64,000 nt of DNA from Lachnospiraceae bacterium (GCA_902363555.1 CABJAM010000006.1:451854-515853); one strand, 5' to 3'. Positions 24,827 to 33,220 are shown, numbered from the stretch's first letter. Numbers and translations: made by a program. Notes: a model not told the origin generated them from the letters alone.

Positions 24827-25798
24827 CTATCTCAGGACTATATAGACCATGTAAGCCGCATACATCAGAACAAAGATCAGCCCCTTGCCCCAGCGGACTT
24901 CCTTTTTAAGACAGACGAGCACGTAGGCAATGATGCTGACTACGGATAATATGATCAGGTCATAGATCGAGAAAATGCCTACGGTGACCGGATGGATGGC
25001 AGCGCTGGCGCCAAGGACAAGCAGTATATTGCACAGATTGGAACCGACGACATTGCCCAGAGCCAGATCGTTTTCCCCTTTTTTGGAGGCCACAATGGAG
25101 GTCACAAGCTCCGGCAGCGATGTGCCCATGGCGATGATGGTCAGGCCGATGAAGTTTTCACTCAGTCCGAAGGTGCGGGCAATCTCCGAGGCGCTGTTAA
25201 CGACCAGGTTGCCTCCGGCAATGATGCATATGATGCCGATGACTATGAAAATACCGCTTTTTAACGGCGACATGATTTTGATTTCATCATCGCCGGCGGG
25301 CACCGCATCATTGGTGATTTTTGACGCCTTTTTCGCATTTCGTATTTGCAGGGCAATGAAGCCGCAAAAGAGCAGTACGAGGATCAAGCCGTCCACGCGG
25401 CCCACAGACATGGTGTCCTTGCCGAACAGGAACGTATCCAGGCACATGACAAGGAGCAGCAGCTGAATGAGGATGGCCATGGGAAATTCATTGCGCAGGA
25501 TGTTCTTGTCCACCTTCATCGGACGGAAGAGGGCGCAGACACCGATGACCATAAGCAGGTTGAAAAAGTTGGAGCCGATGACATTGCCGATGGAAATGTC
25601 GTTCTGGCCGCCGATGGCTGCGGTGATGCTGACGGCTGCCTCCGGGGCGCTGGTGCCCATGGCGACAATGGTCAGGCCGATGATGATGCTGGGTACTTTC
25701 AGTATTTTGGCGACGGAGGAGCTTCCGTCCACAAACATGTCGGCGCCCTTTATAAGCAGAACGAATCCGACAAGGAGAAGAATACACGTAAGAAACAT
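24827..25798 (-). CDS. Cation/Ca2+ exchanger (YrbG/CaCA family), Mn2+-riboswitch-controlled
   Basis: 323 residues with ten membrane segments and the two alpha-repeats of the family: GTSAPEAAVS with GNVIGSNFFN, and GTSLPELVTS with GNVVGSNLCN. The usual call is sodium/calcium antiporter. The leader on the same strand carries a yybP-ykoY aptamer (26226-26367) that normally senses Mn2+, so an Mn2+ exporter or mixed Ca/Mn exchanger is a reasonable inference. The ATG follows AGAAAGGAAG. Confidence 0.85.
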   Translation of the reverse strand: MFLTCILLLVGFVLLIKGADMFVDGSSSVAKILKVPSIIIGLTIVAMGTSAPEAAVSITAAIGGQNDISIGNVIGSNFFNLLMVIGVCALFRPMKVDKNILRNEFPMAILIQLLLLVMCLDTFLFGKDTMSVGRVDGLILVLLFCGFIALQIRNAKKASKITNDAVPAGDDEIKIMSPLKSGIFIVIGIICIIAGGNLVVNSASEIARTFGLSENFIGLTIIAMGTSLPELVTSIVASKKGENDLALGNVVGSNLCNILLVLGASAAIHPVTVGIFSIYDLIILSVVSIIAYVLVCLKKEVRWGKGLIFVLMYAAYMVYIVLR

Positions 25799-25840
25799 AA
25801 TATCTTCCTTTCTCGTAAATTATTATGGGGCATTGGGGCG

Positions 25841-26194
25841 TGGCTCGTTGCTTTCGCGCACCCGGTTCCGCTTCGCTACACCGGATCACGGCAGTCGCCA
25901 AAAAGGTGAGCAAGCTCCCTTTTGTGGCTCGTTGCTTCGCGCATCTGTCTTCGCTTCGCTGCGACAGATCACGGCAGTCGCCAAGAAAGTGAGCAAGCTC
26001 CCCTTCTTGGCTCGTTGCTTTCGCGCATCTGTCTTCGCTTCGCTACGACAGATCGCGGCAGTCGCCAAGAAAGTGAGCAAGCTCCCCTTCTTGGCTCGTT
26101 GCTTTCGCGCATCTGTCTTCGCTTCGCTACACCGGGTCACGGCAGTCGCCACAAAAGTGAGCAAGCTCCCTTTTGTGGCTCGTTGCTTTCGCGC
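25841..26194 (-). repeat. Four tandem 84-bp hairpin repeats plus a partial fifth, in the exchanger leader
   Basis: TGGCTCGTTGC starts at 25841, 25925, 26008, 26092 and 26176, giving periods of 83-84 bp. Each unit has two stems. One is a GCCA..TGGC arm around GAGC/GCTC, for example GCCAAGAA/TTCTTGGC in units 2-3 and GCCACAAAAG/CTTTTGTGGC in unit 4. The other is ATCTGTC/GACAGAT in units 2-3 and CCGGT/ACCGG in unit 1. The paired arms change together. Unit 4 has one arm of each type in its second stem, as expected from unequal recombination. The array abuts the riboswitch terminator. Confidence 0.85.
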
Positions 26195-26367
26195 AAAAAA
26201 AGACTTTTATTGCACAGGAAAATGCAATAAAAGTCTTGCTTTTCATACGTACCGGACATTCCGTGCCTATGCCGGCCTGGAATATCGTGTATTGACGGCT
26301 TCGTACACATGCGGCCGCGTTTTTTGTTATGAAACGTCCGGCGGCATGTAAGCTACTCCCCTTTATT
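26195..26367 (-). promoter_or_regulatory. yybP-ykoY (Mn2+) riboswitch with terminator
   Basis: On the minus strand the leader begins AATAAAGGGGAGTAGC and ends GCAAGACTTTTATT, with GCCGTCAATAC in between. These are the hallmark sequences of the yybP-ykoY aptamer, and P1 pairs AATAAA with TTTATT. A large P2-like hairpin (TACATGC/GCATGTG) lies inside. The 3' strand of P1 can instead pair with AATAAAAGT in a terminator (AGACTTTTATTGCA/TGCAATAAAAGTCT, then seven T). Metal binding should therefore prevent termination and switch the exchanger on. Confidence 0.88.
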
Positions 26368-26373
26368 GGCTCA

Positions 26374-26403
26374 AGTATAGCTTTTTTTGCCACTATTTGT
26401 CAA
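26374..26403 (-). promoter_or_regulatory. Strong promoter of the Mn2+ riboswitch leader
   Basis: On the minus strand TTGACA (26403-26398), an 18-bp spacer and TATACT (26379-26374), placing the transcript start at the aptamer 5' end. This is the clearest consensus promoter in the region. Confidence 0.85.
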
Positions 26404-26561
26404 GGCTAAAAAATGTTTTTTTATTTATGTCGTAATAAATGACGTGATATCTGCCGCCATAAATGTTATGATAGGTGCTGTTATGAATGTCGCAGAGCAC
26501 ATGGGCGGCGGGCCTGGCCTGCTTCAAATTGCTGCAAATCGTAAACAAGGATGAAAGTTAC

Positions 26562-26611
26562 ACAAATTTAATAAAATTTGTATTGAAATCTGCTCGGATA
26601 TCAACGATAAT
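26562..26611 (+). promoter_or_regulatory. pyrE: pyrE promoter with upstream palindrome
   Basis: TTGAAA (26583-26588), a 17-bp spacer and GATAAT (26606-26611). Immediately upstream, ACAAATTT and AAATTTGT form a perfect inverted repeat around AATA (26562-26581), either a regulator site or an UP-like AT block. The rest of 26404-26561 shows no gene. Confidence 0.6.
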
Positions 26612-26653
26612 AGGTGTTATAAGTTCATATAATAAACATAAAGGAGCATACGT

Positions 26654-27331
26654 ATGGAACAGTACAAAAAAGAGTTTATCGAATTCATGGTGGACAGTAA
26701 TGTTTTAAAATTCGGAGACTTTGTGACCAAAAGCGGAAGAAAGACTCCATTTTTCGTAAATACAGGATTTTACCGGACCGGTGCCCAGCTATGCAAGCTG
26801 GGAGAATATTATGCGAGGGCTATTGAAAGTAAGTATGGCCTGGATTTTGATATTTTATTCGGGCCGGCTTATAAAGGTATCCCGTTAAGCGTGGCCACAT
26901 CCATGGCCATCCATCAGCTCTATAATAAGGATGTAAAATATTGTGCTAACCGCAAGGAGGTCAAGGACCATGGCGATACCGGTATTTTACTTGGAAGCCC
27001 TATGAATGATGGCGATAAGGTAGTGATGATCGAGGATGTGACCACCTCCGGCAAGTCCATCAGCGAGACTTACCCGATCATCAAAGCCCAGGGGAATGTA
27101 GACATTATCGGACTGGTCGTTACCGTAGACCGCATGGAGCGGGGGATGAACAGCGATAAGAGCGCTCTGGTGGAGATCGAGGAGACGTATGGCATGAAGA
27201 CTACAGCCATTGTTACGATGGCTGAGGTGGTGGAGCATTTGTATAATCGTCCGTATAACGGAAAGGTCATTATCGACGATACGCTCAAGGCTGCCATTGA
27301 CACATATTATGAGCAGTACGGCGCAAAATAA
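26654..27331 (+). CDS. pyrE: Orotate phosphoribosyltransferase
   Basis: 225 residues. It adds PRPP to orotate to form OMP in pyrimidine synthesis. The PRPP-binding motif VVMIEDVTTSGKS is complete, and FGDFVTKSGRKTPFFVNTG at the N-terminus is typical of PyrE. The ATG follows AAAGGAG. It stands apart from other pyr genes and is followed by small membrane-protein genes on the same strand. Confidence 0.93.
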   Translation: MEQYKKEFIEFMVDSNVLKFGDFVTKSGRKTPFFVNTGFYRTGAQLCKLGEYYARAIESKYGLDFDILFGPAYKGIPLSVATSMAIHQLYNKDVKYCANRKEVKDHGDTGILLGSPMNDGDKVVMIEDVTTSGKSISETYPIIKAQGNVDIIGLVVTVDRMERGMNSDKSALVEIEETYGMKTTAIVTMAEVVEHLYNRPYNGKVIIDDTLKAAIDTYYEQYGAK

Positions 27332-27388
27332 GGAAAGGATCGATAAGAAATGGCAAAAGCAAGCTTTGAAGAAAGAGGAGGCAGTGAG

Positions 27389-27553
27389 ATGCACGAAAAA
27401 ATTCACGAAAAAATTTATGGTACGATGAAAAATGTTGGTGTGGGCAATCTGGTTTTTGGTATTGTCAGTATTGTTGCCGGAGTGACTGTGGGCGTCATTT
27501 CTATTGTAAATGGGGCGAAGCTGTTAAAGCGTAAGTCAAATATTTTATTTTAA
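27389..27553 (+). CDS. Small membrane protein, function unknown
   Basis: 54 residues from the ATG at 27389, which follows AAAGAGGAGG; an in-frame ATG at 27350 would add 13 residues. It has an amphipathic, charged start (HEKIHEKIYGTMKN), one long hydrophobic segment (~17-45) rich in Gly/Val/Ile, and a basic tail KLLKRKS that suggests a cytoplasmic C-terminus. I do not recognise the family. It lies 57 bp after pyrE. Confidence 0.55.
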   Translation: MHEKIHEKIYGTMKNVGVGNLVFGIVSIVAGVTVGVISIVNGAKLLKRKSNILF

Positions 27554-27559
27554 CGATAT

Positions 27560-27597
27560 GGAGGCGCGTCAGCAGTGGCAGCGCCTCTCCAATTTTA
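27560..27597 (+). terminator. Hairpin after the small membrane protein gene
   Basis: GAGGCGC (27561-27567) pairs with GCGCCTC (27581-27587), followed by TCCAATTTTA. Weak intrinsic terminator. Confidence 0.45.
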
Positions 27598-27609
27598 TGG
27601 AGGACAGAC

Positions 27610-28080
27610 TTGAGTATTCAATTTAAAAAGAAAATCCGTCTGGCGGCGGCTGTGCTTATGGTGGGTTATATTGCGGTGCTGGCGTATGTGTGCTTTTTCA
27701 GCGAGCGCTACGGGCGCACGGTCAGTGACACTTACCATTATAATCTGCAGCCCTTCCGCGAGATTTCACGCTTTTACACATATCGGGAAATCATAGGTTT
27801 TCGGGGGTTTGTCATCAATCTGTTTGGAAATATTCTGGCATTTATGCCATGGGGCTTTATTGTGCCTGTCATAAGAAAAAGACCCCGAAAGTTTTTATAT
27901 ACGGCGGTATCCACATTTTTGCTGAGCCTGTGTATCGAAACGATACAGCTACTGACCCGGGTGGGCTCCTTTGATGTGGATGATCTGATTTTAAATACCA
28001 TCGGCGGTATCGCCGGTTTTATTGTCTATATGATAGTAAATTGTGTCAGGAGGCGCGCATTTGGCAAGACAGATTTATAG
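27610..28080 (+). CDS. VanZ family membrane protein
   Basis: 156 residues from a TTG at 27610 preceded by TGGAGGA. Four membrane segments with VanZ-like conserved parts: NLQPFREI, then GNILAFMPWGFIVP, and SFDVDDLILNTIGGIAGF near the end. VanZ proteins are linked to glycopeptide tolerance in some species, but most chromosomal members have no proven role. It overlaps the next gene by 20 bases, so the two are probably translated together. Confidence 0.85.
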   Translation: MSIQFKKKIRLAAAVLMVGYIAVLAYVCFFSERYGRTVSDTYHYNLQPFREISRFYTYREIIGFRGFVINLFGNILAFMPWGFIVPVIRKRPRKFLYTAVSTFLLSLCIETIQLLTRVGSFDVDDLILNTIGGIAGFIVYMIVNCVRRRAFGKTDL

Positions 28081-28393
28081 CTTTACAAAAATAGAAAAGA
28101 AGAAAACGAACGCCGGGCTGATCACTTTGATCATTGGCTTTGTGACGATCGCTGTGCTTGTGGGAACACTCATCGCGGCTGCTGTATTCAAGGGTGCACT
28201 GCCTTACCCGGTGGCCGGTATGGCCCTGATCAGCCTTTTGGTGGCAGTGGGAGGCCTTTTGGTGGCCGGCTCTGCCCGGAGGGATGAGGATTCCTTCGGC
28301 AGCTTTTTAAATGCCGGCTATATCGCCTGTATGGTTTCGTTATGTGCCCATCTGCTCATATTTCTTATAGGGATTTTAGTGATCATTATGTGA
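28061..28393 (+). CDS. Conserved membrane protein of unknown function downstream of vanZ
   Basis: 110 residues from a TTG at 28061, which has AGGAGG six bases before it; an earlier in-frame GTG at 28043 precedes that site. After a basic start (KIEKKKTN) come three hydrophobic segments (about 21-45, 50-72 and 88-110). It resembles the small membrane proteins often found next to vanZ in Lachnospiraceae (possibly DUF6142), but I am not sure of the family. Confidence 0.6.
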   Translation: MARQIYSFTKIEKKKTNAGLITLIIGFVTIAVLVGTLIAAAVFKGALPYPVAGMALISLLVAVGGLLVAGSARRDEDSFGSFLNAGYIACMVSLCAHLLIFLIGILVIIM

Positions 28394-28494
28394 CAGGCTG
28401 CCCATGGGGATTGAAGCTTACAGCTATGGATATTGTACGGCCGGCGGCCAGGCTGCGGCGGTTTTAGTGTGGCACACAGATTGGAGGTTTTATT

Positions 28495-29094
28495 GTGGAG
28501 GAAGAAAAAATGCTGCGGTTAAAGCAGCAGATGGATTTTATATTGGAAGTGGACAAGGCGAAAAATATTTTCCGCCAGACCTATATTTCTGACGGGAGCC
28601 GGAAGGAAAATGATGCGGAGCATTCCTGGCATCTGGCCCTGATGGCTTTTTTGCTGTCGGAGCATGCCACGCAGGAGGTGGATGTACTCCGGGTGATGAA
28701 AATGGTGCTCATCCACGATCTGGTGGAGATCGATGCCGGAGATACGTATGCTTATGATGCTTCGGGAAATGAAACGAAACGCGCGCGGGAGCTGGCGGCT
28801 GCGGACCGGATTTTTAACCTGCTGCCAAAAGATCAGGGGGCGGAGCTGCGGGCGCTCTGGGATGAGTTTGAGGCCGGCGAGAGTGCGGAGGCCAAGTTTG
28901 CCCATACACTGGATCACAGTCAGCCTATGCTCCTCAATGACGCTTCCGGCGGTCTTTCCTGGCGGGAGCACGGTGTTGAGGCCGCCCAGATATTAAAGCG
29001 CAACGCCCATACGGCGGAAGGATCTGAAGCTATTTGGGAGTATCAAAAGGCATTGCTTGACAAAAATATTGCCAACGGCAATGTGCGTCCTTAA
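28495..29094 (+). CDS. HD domain phosphohydrolase, YfbR-like 5'-deoxynucleotidase family
   Basis: 199 residues from a GTG at 28495 (site TTGGAGG), or 194 from an ATG at 28510 with its own GGAGG. HD-superfamily metal ligands are visible: AEHSWHLALM, then LIHDLVEIDAGD and a later HTLDHSQPML. Such proteins remove phosphate from deoxynucleotides. The exact substrate is not shown by the sequence. It stands alone, 100 bp after the vanZ pair. Confidence 0.78.
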   Translation: MEEEKMLRLKQQMDFILEVDKAKNIFRQTYISDGSRKENDAEHSWHLALMAFLLSEHATQEVDVLRVMKMVLIHDLVEIDAGDTYAYDASGNETKRARELAAADRIFNLLPKDQGAELRALWDEFEAGESAEAKFAHTLDHSQPMLLNDASGGLSWREHGVEAAQILKRNAHTAEGSEAIWEYQKALLDKNIANGNVRP

Positions 29095-29156
29095 ATCTTA
29101 ACCGCTTAAAGGGGCGAACTGTTCCCCTAAATCTCAGTAGGAAGGAATGTTTCAGA

Positions 29157-31232
29157 ATGGATTACAGAGTATTATTTTCTGAGGAAAATGAAGCCTGCCA
29201 GGAGCGCTATGCACTGGTGATGGAGCGTATTTTGCGGCTGGAGGGCGAGGATACGGTAAGAGAGCCTTTCCGGGATTATTTTGTGCGTACCGGGGCTTTT
29301 ATTAAGAAGATGGACCAGCTTTACACGATGGTGGAAAGCGGTGATATGGCCGGCTGGAGTCTGGAAGCGCTGGCGGACTTTAACCGAAGTCTTTATGAGG
29401 ATATCCTGGAGGAAAATTACGGGAGCAGCTATGCCAATCCGTCCTGGGCTGTTTCCCGGCTGGGGCAGGATATTGGCCGGCTCCTTTCCTTTGTTTATAC
29501 GGAAATGCGGACTATGATCGTCTATGCCTATGAGGGCCGTAAATCCGATATGACTATGGCGGCCGAGCTGTTTATGGAAATTTACAGTTGCTTTGAGGCG
29601 GATGAGCTTCCGGATTACAAAGCGTTAAAAAAGATTGTATACTGGTATATGAGCGATTACAGCGATGTGACTATGGAGTATTTTCTGCGGGAGCAAATGG
29701 ATGACCAGTTGTCGTTTTTGAAGGATATCATCTGCACGGAGGATTTATCGGACCTGCGGTATCTTTACCGTTACGGCGAATATATCAGCGAAAATGAGCT
29801 CAAGCTGGCGGCTTATTTGAATACATTGCCGCAGGCCGATATCGAGGCGATGGCGGATACTTTTGTGGATGGCTTTGTGCGTGGCTATGAGGTTTCGCGG
29901 ATGGACCTTTCCAAAAAGGACAGCGTGTGCCTTCGGGCCTATCTGGGTTTTGAGCGGGTGCTGCGGGCCAGCATACAAAAATTTGAAGCGCTGGGGCTGA
30001 GTGTCCATCTTTTTAGAAATCCCGGGGGGATTAATAAAAAAACGGTCCGTTACGGTTTTATTGGTACAAGCCCAAATCCACAGTATGATTACGATCACCG
30101 TCAGGATAATGCGCTGTATATGGATAAAGCGCTAAATGAACGGCGTCTGGCGGTCCTGCGGGTGATTTATGAAAAGTATAAGCCGGTCCTTGCAGGCTTT
30201 GCAGGTCCTGCGGTGCTTGAGGTGTTCGGGGAGGAACCCTTTGTTCCGGTAGTAAAGGCGGAACGGCTCCAGCTCTCGGAAAAGCAGCAGAAGCTTCTCG
30301 TCGATTATAATAATCAGAGCGCCCTGCTTTCCAACCGGTATATGGATAAAAATAATATGAGCTTTACGATTATCGCTTACCCGCTTCCGGAAATCGGAGA
30401 TGATTTCGAGGCTATTTTTAAAGAGACAGTTCGGATCAATACGCTGGATAACGATTTATATACCCGCATACAGCAGACGATCATCGATGCGCTGGATCAG
30501 GCGGAGTATGTCCATGTCCGGGGAGCAAGGGAAAAAAATTCCACAGATATACGGGTTCAGCTCCATGCCCTTACGGACAGCGCGTCTCAGTCCAAGTTTG
30601 AAAACTGCGTGGCTGATGTGAATATTCCTGCCGGCGAGGTTTTTACAAGCCCTGTGCTTAAAGGCACCAGCGGTATTATCAATGTGTCCTCGGTTTACCT
30701 GAGTGGTTATAATTTTGCCAATTTGTCCATTGTTCTTGAGGATGGTATGGTGAAGGAGTACACCTGTGATAATTTTGGCGAGGCTGCTGAAAACCGCCGC
30801 TATATTAAGGAAAATATTTTGATGAACCATGATACACTGCCTCTTGGAGAGTTTGCCATTGGCACGAATACGACGGCTTATGTGATGGCAAATAAATATC
30901 ATATTGTTCATAAGCTGCCGACGCTTATTGTCGAGAAGATGGGGCCTCATTTTGCTCTGGGCGATACGTGTTACAGCCGGGCGGAGGATCATAAGGTGTA
31001 TAATCCGGATGGCAAGGAGATTATTGCACGGGAAAATGAGGTGTCGGCATTGAGGATAGAGGCGCCGGAAAAGGCTTATTTTAGCTGCCATACGGATATT
31101 ACGATCCCTTATGATGAGATCGGGGAGATCGCGGCGGTTCGGGCGGATGGAAGCCGGATTGAAATTATTCGGGATGGTCGGTTTGTGCTTGAGGGTACGG
31201 AAGGATTGAATGCGCCGTTTGAATTGGCGTAG
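29157..31232 (+). CDS. Large M29-type aminopeptidase
   Basis: 691 residues, longer than usual M29 enzymes (~410). The C-terminal ~350 residues look like the M29 thermophilic metallopeptidase fold: AGEVFTSPVLKGTSG with the first metal Glu, a LPLGEFAIGTNT segment, and ALGDTCYSRAEDHKVYNPDG near the metal site. The N-terminal ~300 residues are helical and acidic, without a motif I recognise, and may control access or assembly. Probably a cytoplasmic peptidase. It is followed directly by a giant palindrome. Confidence 0.65.
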   Translation: MDYRVLFSEENEACQERYALVMERILRLEGEDTVREPFRDYFVRTGAFIKKMDQLYTMVESGDMAGWSLEALADFNRSLYEDILEENYGSSYANPSWAVSRLGQDIGRLLSFVYTEMRTMIVYAYEGRKSDMTMAAELFMEIYSCFEADELPDYKALKKIVYWYMSDYSDVTMEYFLREQMDDQLSFLKDIICTEDLSDLRYLYRYGEYISENELKLAAYLNTLPQADIEAMADTFVDGFVRGYEVSRMDLSKKDSVCLRAYLGFERVLRASIQKFEALGLSVHLFRNPGGINKKTVRYGFIGTSPNPQYDYDHRQDNALYMDKALNERRLAVLRVIYEKYKPVLAGFAGPAVLEVFGEEPFVPVVKAERLQLSEKQQKLLVDYNNQSALLSNRYMDKNNMSFTIIAYPLPEIGDDFEAIFKETVRINTLDNDLYTRIQQTIIDALDQAEYVHVRGAREKNSTDIRVQLHALTDSASQSKFENCVADVNIPAGEVFTSPVLKGTSGIINVSSVYLSGYNFANLSIVLEDGMVKEYTCDNFGEAAENRRYIKENILMNHDTLPLGEFAIGTNTTAYVMANKYHIVHKLPTLIVEKMGPHFALGDTCYSRAEDHKVYNPDGKEIIARENEVSALRIEAPEKAYFSCHTDITIPYDEIGEIAAVRADGSRIEIIRDGRFVLEGTEGLNAPFELA

Positions 31233-31241
31233 AAGATGGTG

Positions 31242-31604
31242 GAAATAGTGGGCGGCCGCGCTGTCCTGGCGGCTTTCCCGGGGCTGGGGCGGTTCACGCC
31301 CGCGCTATCCGGGAGGCCGCATCGCAAAGTGGTGCCGGTACTGCGGTTTCGCCGTTTAAGCAGGTCTAGGGTTTCGGGGATTTGTTAAGGGCAATCCTGA
31401 GGAAAAGAGGGGAGTATTCTTATTTTTACTTCGTTCTACGTCTTTTCCTCTGGATTAACACAAATTCCCCGGAACCCAAGTCCTGCTAAAACGGCTGCAA
31501 TGCAGTGCCGGCACCACTTTGTGATGCGGCCTCCCGGATAGCGTGGGCGTGAACTGGCCCGGCCCCGGGAAAGCCGCCAGGACAGCGCGGCCGCCCACTA
31601 TTTC
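31242..31604. repeat. 363-bp foldback palindrome (arms ~165 bp)
   Basis: The outer 43 bases (31242-31284) are the exact reverse complement of 31562-31604. The arms continue inward with scattered mismatches, for example TTCACGCC..GCTATCCGGGAGGCCGCAT against its partner at 31524-31556, down to GAGGAAAAGA/TCTTTTCCTC around a ~25-base loop near 31410-31440. No reading frame is conserved. It lies 9 bases after the peptidase stop, so any read-through RNA would form one huge hairpin. Confidence 0.85.
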
Positions 31605-31975
31605 TTTTATTGGTGTTCTTTTGTACGTTTTTGGTGGAGATACGTTTTGGGGAGAATTTAATTTAAAGGGTGTATTACTGTAGGTTATGGTGGTTTGGGG
31701 GAGAGACGGTGTATAAGTAAAATATTATCTGGGGATGGGCGCGAGCGGCAGGTTTTTAGTTGTTAATGTTTTGTTTAACAATCTATGTGTGAATTTTTAG
31801 ACAATTTAGAATTGGTGTTGGAGCGAATGTGCGTGGGGATGATTGGAAAGTGTGGGATTTTGAGGGGATTTTGGGAGGATGTTCGCGGGGAGCGGATTGT
31901 GGGGAGTGATTTGTTGTTTGAGAAATGTCAAACTATAAAGGACGAAATGGGTAAATTGATAAAATATTATTTAAA
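31605..31975. other. Gene-free stretch after the palindrome, with one inverted repeat
   Basis: About 370 G/T-rich bases with no supported gene. TTGTTAA (31760-31766) and TTAACAA (31775-31781) form an inverted repeat around 8 bases, a possible regulator site. A 64-codon open frame at 31785-31979 has no ribosome site and is not credited. Confidence 0.45.
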
Positions 31976-32004
31976 TTGACAAACAATTTGTGGGGTGGTA
32001 TGAT
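31976..32004 (+). promoter_or_regulatory. Consensus promoter of the SDR gene pair
   Basis: TTGACA (31976-31981), a 17-bp spacer and TATGAT (31999-32004). The transcript would start near 32011, giving a short leader to the ATG at 32044. Confidence 0.85.
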
Positions 32005-32043
32005 TAGTGACATGAAATATTATTTTATGTCGAGGTGATTTTT

Positions 32044-32817
32044 ATGGGTATTTATGTGATTACCGGGGGTACGACCGGGATTGGTGCTGAGGTCCGCAGG
32101 AAGCTTTTGGATCAGGGGCATGAGGTTTTTAATATTGACTATAAGGGTGGCGATTATATTGCGGATCTGTCCACGGAGGAAGGACGCAAGGGTGCGATCA
32201 AGGCTGTGTTTTTGAAGTATCCGGATGGTGTGGATTCGGTGATCTGTAATGCGGGCGTGGGGCCTACGGCGCCGCCGAAGATGATTTTTGCTCTGAATTA
32301 TTTTGCCAGTATTGCCATTGCTGACGGGCTGAGGCCGCTGCTTAAAAAGAAGGGCGGGAGCTGCGTTGTGACCTCGTCCAACTCGATCACGAATATGACG
32401 GTGAAGATGGACTGGGTGGATATGCTGTCCAATGTGGGTGATGAGAAGCCGATCATGGAGTTTGCGGAGCAGATTCCGAGGGAAAAGACGCCCTCCTGTT
32501 ACAGCTCCTCCAAGCACGCGCTGGCCCGCTGGGTGCGCCGGGTTTCTTCCTCCTGGGCTGCAGACGGGATGCGTATTAATGCGGTTGCCCCTGGAAATAC
32601 GACGACGCCGATGACAAAAGGGATGACGGAAAAGCAGATGGATGCGGCACTGCTGATCCCGATCCCGACCCGCTACGGACGCAAGGAGTTTCTGGATGCG
32701 GTGGAGATCGCCAATGGGATCGTTTTCCTGGCTTCACCTGAGGCCAGCGGGATCAACGGCGTGATCTTGTTTATTGACGGCGGTATCGATGCGCTGCTGC
32801 GCTCGGAAAGATTTTAG
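32044..32817 (+). CDS. Short-chain dehydrogenase similar to 3-alpha-hydroxysteroid dehydrogenase
   Basis: 257 residues from the ATG at 32044 after CGAGGTGA. NAD(P) motif TGGTTGIG at the start, the NAG element (CNAGVG), and the active-site Ser and YSSSK. The layout IADLSTEEGRKGAI and the ending FIDGGIDALLRSERF are strikingly like Comamonas 3-alpha-hydroxysteroid dehydrogenase/carbonyl reductase, including the long segment before YxxxK. The natural substrate may be a steroid, bile acid or another carbonyl. It is co-transcribed with an NTF2-like gene. Confidence 0.82.
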   Translation: MGIYVITGGTTGIGAEVRRKLLDQGHEVFNIDYKGGDYIADLSTEEGRKGAIKAVFLKYPDGVDSVICNAGVGPTAPPKMIFALNYFASIAIADGLRPLLKKKGGSCVVTSSNSITNMTVKMDWVDMLSNVGDEKPIMEFAEQIPREKTPSCYSSSKHALARWVRRVSSSWAADGMRINAVAPGNTTTPMTKGMTEKQMDAALLIPIPTRYGRKEFLDAVEIANGIVFLASPEASGINGVILFIDGGIDALLRSERF

Positions 32818-32828
32818 GAGGTGACGTG

Positions 32829-33167
32829 ATGCGCGTATTGGAAGAATATATGGAATGTATGAAAAAAGGTGACAATATCGGTCTGGCCGATCTGTTTAAT
32901 GATAAAGGCGTTTTGCATGACACGTCCTTTTTGAAGATCAATGCGGATATTTTACACCTGGAAGGAAAGATGGCTATTGAAATGATGTTCCACCATAAGT
33001 TCGGCTTTAATGGCGGGCCATTTAATATTACGAATATTTTGTACAAATCCCATGACAACGTCCGCTATTTTATCGAGTACGGCGATGTGGTCATCCCGGT
33101 GACGGCTTACATATCCGAGGTGGATACGGAGGGGAAGATTATGCGGCTGGATATTTATCCGCTGTAA
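32829..33167 (+). CDS. NTF2-like/SnoaL-type small protein
   Basis: 112 residues from the ATG at 32829, with GGAGGTGA just before it (a GTG three bases upstream is less likely). Size and pattern fit the cone-shaped NTF2 fold: an N-terminal helix pair (EEYMECMKKGDNIGLADLFN), a DKGVLHD strand, EGKMAIEMMFHHKF, and C-terminal strands. This fold includes ketosteroid isomerase and SnoaL enzymes, which fits the steroid-dehydrogenase-like neighbour 11 bp upstream. Function is not proven. Confidence 0.65.
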   Translation: MRVLEEYMECMKKGDNIGLADLFNDKGVLHDTSFLKINADILHLEGKMAIEMMFHHKFGFNGGPFNITNILYKSHDNVRYFIEYGDVVIPVTAYISEVDTEGKIMRLDIYPL

Positions 33168-33220
33168 GCAATCCTATTAGTACGTCTTATAAAAGCCAAT
33201 AAGATTAATTGATAATCCTA

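Noticed and set aside
25467..26351. Open frame of 294 codons on the plus strand across the exchanger gene and repeat array
   Set aside because: It reads the antisense of the exchanger and then the tandem repeats; the protein is repetitive without a family, and the frame exists because the unit length is nearly a multiple of three.
26127..26393. 88-codon minus-strand frame over the riboswitch
   Set aside because: It lies on the aptamer and terminator, which explain the sequence better; no ribosome site.
31785..31979. 64-codon open frame between the palindrome and the SDR promoter
   Set aside because: No ribosome site, odd G-rich composition, overlaps the SDR -35 element, and the translation resembles no family.
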